Positions 19,306-23,080 of a stretch of 23,080 nt of DNA are shown piece after piece. Origin of the DNA: DATLTV01 sp035533375 (GTDB lineage Bacteria > Patescibacteriota > Minisyncoccia > UBA6257 > 2-01-FULL-56-20); contig DATLTV010000021.1 in the NCBI GenBank assembly GCA_035533375.1, positions 1-23,080 on the forward strand. Direction: 5' to 3'. Numbering within the stretch: the stretch's first letter is position 1; each line of letters starts with the position of its first letter. The position numbers and the translations under genes were made by a program. The notes beneath the pieces were generated by a model. The model made no database searches and was not told the DNA's origin. It worked only from the letters and a program-made list of their open reading frames with translations.

Positions 19306-21069
19306 ATGCCCACTTATTCCGTAAATCCCAACGCCGCATCGGACCAGCCAAGCGACAGCTTCAAAGAAATAACGAAGATTATCGCGCCGGCGGGCGTCGA
19401 GGTGTTGCCGAACTACCTGAAAATCGGCAACAAGCTCGCGAAGACGTTCTTCGTGTTTTCCTACCCGCGCTATCTGTCGACCGGCTGGTTCGAGCCGTTA
19501 ATCAACCTGCCGTCTCTTTTTGATGCGGCGATCTTCGTGAATCCCATCGATACCGGCCTCGCGCTCAAAAACCTGCGCAAAAAAGCGGCGCAACTCGAGT
19601 CACAAATCAACGACGAGCAGGAAAAAGGCCTTGTACGCGATCCACTGCTCGAAACCGCGCTCCGCGACGTCGAATCCCTGCGCGACACCCTCCAGCAGTC
19701 GCAAGAAAAACTTTTCCAGACGGGGCTGTATGTGACGATCTACGCCGACAAGGAAGACGAGCTCGCGCGGCTTGAAGCAAAGCTCATCTCTCTCATGGAG
19801 GCGAAGCTTATTTATATGAAGCCGGCGCTTTTCGAACAGCTCGAGGGCTTGTTCTCCGTGCTCCCGCTCGCCGAGGACAAGATTCAGGTCTACACGCCGA
19901 TGAACTCCGGGCCGATTTCCTCGTTCTTCCCATTCGTCTCCGAGGACCTCTCGTCGAACCAGGGGATTATGTACGGCATCAATCTCCACAACAACAACCT
20001 CGTAATCTTCGACCGTTTTTCGATGGAGAACGCGAACCAGGTGGTGTTCGCGAAATCCGGTTCCGGAAAATCGTACTCGACCAAGCTCGAGATCATCCGC
20101 TCGCTCATGGCCGGCATCGAAAACGTCATCGTAATCGACCCCGAAAACGAATACAAGCGGCTCGCCGACACCTTCGGCGGCAGCAATTTCAACATCTCGC
20201 TCTCGTCGCACGAACACATCAATCCTTTCGACATTCCGCTCGTGCCGGAGGACGAATCGCCCGCGGACGTGCTGAAGTCGCACATCGTCACGATGACAAG
20301 CCTCCTGAAACTCATGCTCGGAAAAATCTCCGCCGAGGAAGACGCGCTCCTTGATCGCGCAATCACCGAAACCTACGCTTCGCGCGAAATCGTCGCGGGG
20401 CAGGATTTTGCCGGCAAAGAAGCGCCGCTCCTCGAAGACCTCGAGACCGTGCTCCGTAATCTCGAAGGCGGCCGTGAAATGGCCGACCGGCTCTATAAAT
20501 ACACCAAAGGAAGCTTCGCCGGGTTTCTAAACCAGCCGACCAACATCGACATCACGAACCGCTTTATCGTTTTCTCCATCCGCGACCTTGAAGAAGAGCT
20601 CCGGCCGATCGCCATGTTCGTCATTTTGAACTTCATCTGGAATCTCATCCGCGCGAAACTCGCGAAGCGGCTGCTCTTCATCGACGAAGCGTGGCTTATG
20701 ATGAAAAACGAGGACTCGGCGACCTTCCTCTTTGGCCTCGTGAAGCGCGCGAGAAAATACTATCTGGGAGTTTCGACGATCACGCAGGACGTCGAGGACT
20801 TCCTGCGTTCGCCTTACGGCCGGCCGATCATCACAAATTCTTCGATCCAGCTGTTGCTGAAGCAGGCACCGGCCACAATCGACATCGTCGCTAAAGCGTT
20901 CGATCTTACGGATGCCGAAAAGAATTTCCTTCTCGGATCGGACGTGGGCACCGGCCTCTTCTTTGCGGGCAAGCGCCACGTCGCGATCCAGATCGTCGCG
21001 TCGTACTTCGAAGACCAAATCATCACGACCGACCCCGAACAGCTATTGGCAGGAAAAAAAGATTTATAA
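19306..21069 (+). CDS. virB4: VirB4-family T4SS ATPase
   Basis: 587 aa hexameric ATPase energising type IV secretion. The N-terminal part (1-200) includes a coiled-coil-prone region (about 88-140) and the FSVLPLAEDK stretch. Walker A is AKSGSGKS (249-256; the first Gly of the usual GKSGSGKS is Ala), followed by VIVIDPENEYKRLA (RecA-like strand, typical of VirB4/TraC/HerA), INPFDIP, Walker B LLFIDEAWLMM (456-466, D460 E461), and the sensor region STITQDVEDFLRS...IITNSS. All ATPase motifs are present. It pairs with the TraC-domain gene upstream; the 88-nt gap is AT-rich with imperfect copies of GAAAATTGA. A membrane protein follows 56 nt downstream. Confidence 0.95.
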   Translation: MPTYSVNPNAASDQPSDSFKEITKIIAPAGVEVLPNYLKIGNKLAKTFFVFSYPRYLSTGWFEPLINLPSLFDAAIFVNPIDTGLALKNLRKKAAQLESQINDEQEKGLVRDPLLETALRDVESLRDTLQQSQEKLFQTGLYVTIYADKEDELARLEAKLISLMEAKLIYMKPALFEQLEGLFSVLPLAEDKIQVYTPMNSGPISSFFPFVSEDLSSNQGIMYGINLHNNNLVIFDRFSMENANQVVFAKSGSGKSYSTKLEIIRSLMAGIENVIVIDPENEYKRLADTFGGSNFNISLSSHEHINPFDIPLVPEDESPADVLKSHIVTMTSLLKLMLGKISAEEDALLDRAITETYASREIVAGQDFAGKEAPLLEDLETVLRNLEGGREMADRLYKYTKGSFAGFLNQPTNIDITNRFIVFSIRDLEEELRPIAMFVILNFIWNLIRAKLAKRLLFIDEAWLMMKNEDSATFLFGLVKRARKYYLGVSTITQDVEDFLRSPYGRPIITNSSIQLLLKQAPATIDIVAKAFDLTDAEKNFLLGSDVGTGLFFAGKRHVAIQIVASYFEDQIITTDPEQLLAGKKDL

Positions 21070-21125
21070 TAAACTTCTTCCTTTCGCCGGCCGCTTTAGG
21101 ATCGGCGCAGGGAATACACAAAACC

Positions 21126-21980
21126 GTGGACGAAGATTCTCAGGAGCCTCAATCTAAAATTTCGGTCGTCGAGGTGGTCTTTGTCGGCCTACTCCTTTTC
21201 GGCTGTGATATTCTCGACTTCATCCCGTTCGCGGGAGACGTGTTGGATGTCATTGTGGGATTCCCCCTCCAGGTCTACCTTTATTTTAAAGGCGTGCGGG
21301 GCGTTTTTGTCTTCTGTTCAAATGCAGTCGAAGCAATACCGGGGGTCCAGGAATTCCCCTTCACCCGCAGTATCGGGTGGTGGACAACGGTGGCGTTTGA
21401 ACATAGCGCATCGCAATCGGAAATAGGGAGAAAGCTCGCAGGCGTCGTCGAAACCGTCGGCAATTTTGAGGAAGGCGGAGGCGAAGGAGAAGCTGCAGGT
21501 GCAGCAGCCGAGACCGAAACGGTTGCCACAGAAGGTTCTGCTACGGCGGGTGAAGTCGGCGGAAAAACAGGGAAGTTGTCCGGGGAAAGCGAGAGACCAT
21601 CGGAAGTCAGCACCGAAAGAAAGGCGGAAATCGGCCGGCGGTCGGAAACCCCGGAAGCGGAGGGCGGGCTGAAAAAACCAGAAATATCCGACGAGGCCCT
21701 TGGTGAACAGCCGACGGAATTCGAAAAAATGAAAAAAATGTTCGAAGAAACGCCACGGGAACAAAAACCCGCAGCGTTGGAAGCGGAAAACGAAGAAGGC
21801 GCAGAGCTGGAAGAGGAAAAGCGGCAGGAAAAAACGCAAATAGACTTCGAAAAAGTGCGGAAGGTAAGCGACAAAATTGATGCAGCCAAGCAACGCGCCG
21901 CAGGAGAAAGAGGGGAGCGCCAAGAGGAAGAAAATGAAATGGGTGAGGGTGAAGATGAGGACCTGCCCATGGCGGCGTAG
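21126..21980 (+). CDS. Membrane protein with long acidic low-complexity tail (T4SS neighbourhood, unknown)
   Basis: 284 aa from GTG 21126. Residues about 12-80 are hydrophobic with two or three membrane segments (VVEVVFVGLLLFGCDILDFI; FAGDVLDVIVGFPLQVYLYF). A short WW-containing stretch follows, then about 190 residues dominated by Glu, Lys, Gly and Ala (positions 94-284), probably disordered or coiled coil, ending in an acidic DEDLPMAA tail. No domain recognised. Position between VirB4 and the secreted/pilin genes suggests a T4SS accessory or scaffold role, which is inference. The GTG start is weakly supported (AGGGA about 13 nt upstream); the next in-frame starts would lose the first helix. 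Confidence 0.72.
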   Translation: MDEDSQEPQSKISVVEVVFVGLLLFGCDILDFIPFAGDVLDVIVGFPLQVYLYFKGVRGVFVFCSNAVEAIPGVQEFPFTRSIGWWTTVAFEHSASQSEIGRKLAGVVETVGNFEEGGGEGEAAGAAAETETVATEGSATAGEVGGKTGKLSGESERPSEVSTERKAEIGRRSETPEAEGGLKKPEISDEALGEQPTEFEKMKKMFEETPREQKPAALEAENEEGAELEEEKRQEKTQIDFEKVRKVSDKIDAAKQRAAGERGERQEEENEMGEGEDEDLPMAA

Positions 21981-21983
21981 TCA

Positions 21984-22031
21984 ACTTTTGCGCCATCCCA
22001 AAAGTCGTCCCCGCGGAGGCGAGGATCCGCG
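21984..22031. repeat. Two short intergenic hairpins
   Basis: ACTTTTG (21984-21990) with CAAAAGT (21999-22005), then CGCGGA (22012-22017) with TCCGCG (22026-22031). The text around the second hairpin ('CCCCGCGGAGGCGAGGATCC') resembles dispersed palindromic repeats seen in many bacteria. It may also end the VirB4 transcript; no T-run. Confidence 0.45.
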
Positions 22032-22109
22032 CCTTTAAAAACATTATCCGGAAGCGTGGGTCCCTGTCTTTGTGGGAATGCCGGAGGGAGGCAGAATGGT
22101 GGTTAAAAA

Positions 22110-22118
22110 TGCTATAAT
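22110..22118 (+). promoter_or_regulatory. Extended -10 promoter for the secreted-protein/pilin operon
   Basis: TGCTATAAT (TGn plus exact TATAAT) ends 13 nt before ATG 22132, giving a 5' UTR of about 6 nt. Confidence 0.55.
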
Positions 22119-22131
22119 AAAAACATCTCTC

Positions 22132-22824
22132 ATGTTGTTCTATAAAAAGACTTTATTTTCCTCCCTGGCGGCCGCCGCGCTCTTCGCAGTAGGCGCGTTG
22201 CCGCTTTCGGCGCAAACCGCACAACCGCAGTTTTTAATGACCTGGAGCGCAAAAAGTTATGTGCCGACGGGATACGCCGGAAAGGCGTTTCCCACTGCCG
22301 GCTCGCCCGTCACGGTGTCTTTCGAACTCGTAAATCAGGGAAAGGTCGTCGACCTTTCCAAGCAGACGATCTATTGGTATGTGAACGAAGGCGTTCTCGA
22401 TGGGACCGCGAACAAACAGACTATCTCGTTCCTTGCGCCCTCTTCCGTCCCCGGACTCATCGATGTCGAAGTGCAGTTGCCGAATTATCAGAACAGCATC
22501 CTTGTTCATTCCATACGGATCCCCGTTGTGACTCCGCGCGCGGTGATCGAATCGAGATACCCGGGCGGAAACTTCACTTCTCCTGCTTTTGAGGTATCGG
22601 CGCTGCCTTATTTTTTCAACACACAAAGTGCGTCCAGTCTTAATTTTACCTGGAACGTCAACGGCGAAAACGCTCCAAGCGCGGAAAATCCAGAGGACCT
22701 TAAGGTCGGTCTGAACGCCGACGCCCCAACCGGCTCCGCGGTCACTGTCGGCCTTACCGTTGTGGATGCGAACAATTCGGAGAGCACCGCCATTACGGGC
22801 ATTAACCTCACGTACATAAAATGA
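22132..22824 (+). CDS. Secreted protein with Ig-like/beta-sandwich character, upstream of the pilin gene
   Basis: 230 aa from ATG 22132; the frame is open to 22072, but the promoter at 22110-22118 excludes earlier starts. A clear signal peptide (MLFYKKTLFSSLAAAALFA..., cleavage near LSA-Q). The mature part is beta-rich: FLMTWSAKSYVP, TVSFELVNQGKVVDLSKQTI, IYWYVNEGVLDG, then a second repeat with LNFTWNVNGENAP and VTVGLTVVDANNSES. The two 'W.VN(G/E)' units suggest two Ig-like domains. No enzyme motif. Its stop overlaps the pilin ATG (ATGA), so the two are translationally coupled; it may be a T4SS surface or pilus-associated component. Confidence 0.8.
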   Translation: MLFYKKTLFSSLAAAALFAVGALPLSAQTAQPQFLMTWSAKSYVPTGYAGKAFPTAGSPVTVSFELVNQGKVVDLSKQTIYWYVNEGVLDGTANKQTISFLAPSSVPGLIDVEVQLPNYQNSILVHSIRIPVVTPRAVIESRYPGGNFTSPAFEVSALPYFFNTQSASSLNFTWNVNGENAPSAENPEDLKVGLNADAPTGSAVTVGLTVVDANNSESTAITGINLTYIK

Positions 22825-23080
22825 AAAAGTGGGCTGGGCGTTCTTTTTTGACACTACTACTTCTTGTGGGCTTGCCCGCAGGAACAGCGCTTGCGGTCCA
22901 AATCTACACAAACATTCCCGGCCTGCCGGCGACAAACACGAGCCCCACGGCTCCCTGCGACACGGTTTTCGGGTTTTATCAATTCGCGTTGATGCTCGGA
23001 GGAGTGCTCGCCTTTGCCGCGATCACCTATGGCGGCATCAAATATACCCTGGCGGCGGGGAATCCCTCAAAACAAAGCGA
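22821..23080 (+). CDS. VirB2-like pilin (C-terminus cut by window edge)
   Basis: 86 codons seen before the window ends. Signal peptide with KK and a Leu-rich core (about 9-26, cleavage near ALA-V), a short Pro/Thr-rich stretch with one Cys, then a hydrophobic helix FYQFALMLGGVLAFAAITYG followed by GIKYTLAAGNPSKQ. This order and the 'GG...YGGIKY..AGNPSK' pattern match small VirB2/TrbC-type pilins annotated in CPR T4SS loci. The start overlaps the previous stop (ATGA at 22821). The second helix lies beyond the window. Confidence 0.78.
   Translation, partial: MKKWAGRSFLTLLLLVGLPAGTALAVQIYTNIPGLPATNTSPTAPCDTVFGFYQFALMLGGVLAFAAITYGGIKYTLAAGNPSKQS

Noticed and set aside
1..23080. tRNA, rRNA or known riboswitch
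   Set aside because: I saw no cloverleaf with CCA-end context, no rRNA core sequence and no recognised riboswitch; a covariance-model search would be needed to exclude small RNAs.

Overview
The window looks like chromosomal DNA of a Candidate Phyla Radiation bacterium, most likely of the Paceibacteria (Parcubacteria) type. This rests on small compact genes, very few Shine-Dalgarno sequences, -10 boxes placed almost against start codons, a PrgI / TraC-domain / VirB4 type IV secretion (T4SS) cluster of the kind common in that group, and short housekeeping proteins. TGA is used as a stop, so this is not a code-25 lineage. No rRNA, tRNA or CRISPR array was recognised. The assignment is inference; no marker phylogeny could be run.

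Layout. 1-3099 (minus strand): a VirB6/TrbL-like polytopic protein running off the left edge, preceded by a large exported VirB5/TrbJ-like protein. 3235-7301 (minus): uvrD/pcrA, an unknown membrane protein and rsmA in one tight run. 7450-8556 (plus): a membrane-anchored LysM-LysM-M23 peptidase. 8674-10734 (minus): comM (YifB) and a DksA/TraR-type zinc-finger protein. 11092-15577 (plus): a YraN-like protein, nusA, a K+-independent-type H+-pyrophosphatase and clpP. 15655-16119 (minus): an unknown gene with a textbook promoter, a palindrome over its -10 box and a strong Shine-Dalgarno. 16216-17439 (plus): tyrS. 17454-23080 (plus): a second T4SS block (PrgI/VirB3-like, a four-helix-bundle protein, a TraC-domain protein, VirB4 ATPase, a membrane protein with an acidic tail, a secreted protein and a VirB2-like pilin that runs off the right edge).

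How the parts fit. The two T4SS blocks point outwards from a housekeeping core and together supply pilin, PrgI/VirB3, split VirB4, VirB5-like and VirB6-like parts of an envelope-spanning machine. The LysM-M23 peptidase (wall opening) and ComM (uptake of DNA in natural transformation) would suit DNA exchange or cell-contact functions, but that link is inference.

The most unusual signal is a set of short tandem/inverted repeats built on TTAGCTCG / GTAAGCTC-like units. Three copies lie in frame inside rsmA and uvrD and give unrelated proteins the same peptide, YELTSLRAYE. A related longer arrangement (16-bp perfect inverted repeats plus a 30-nt direct repeat) encloses the four-helix-bundle gene between prgI and the VirB4 pair. 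Together they could be a mobile palindromic element family, with the four-helix-bundle unit as a gene-bearing version. Other points are a GTTTGT/ACAAAC operator cluster before the yraN-like gene, a consensus promoter followed at once by a hairpin before nusA, and many likely leaderless mRNAs.
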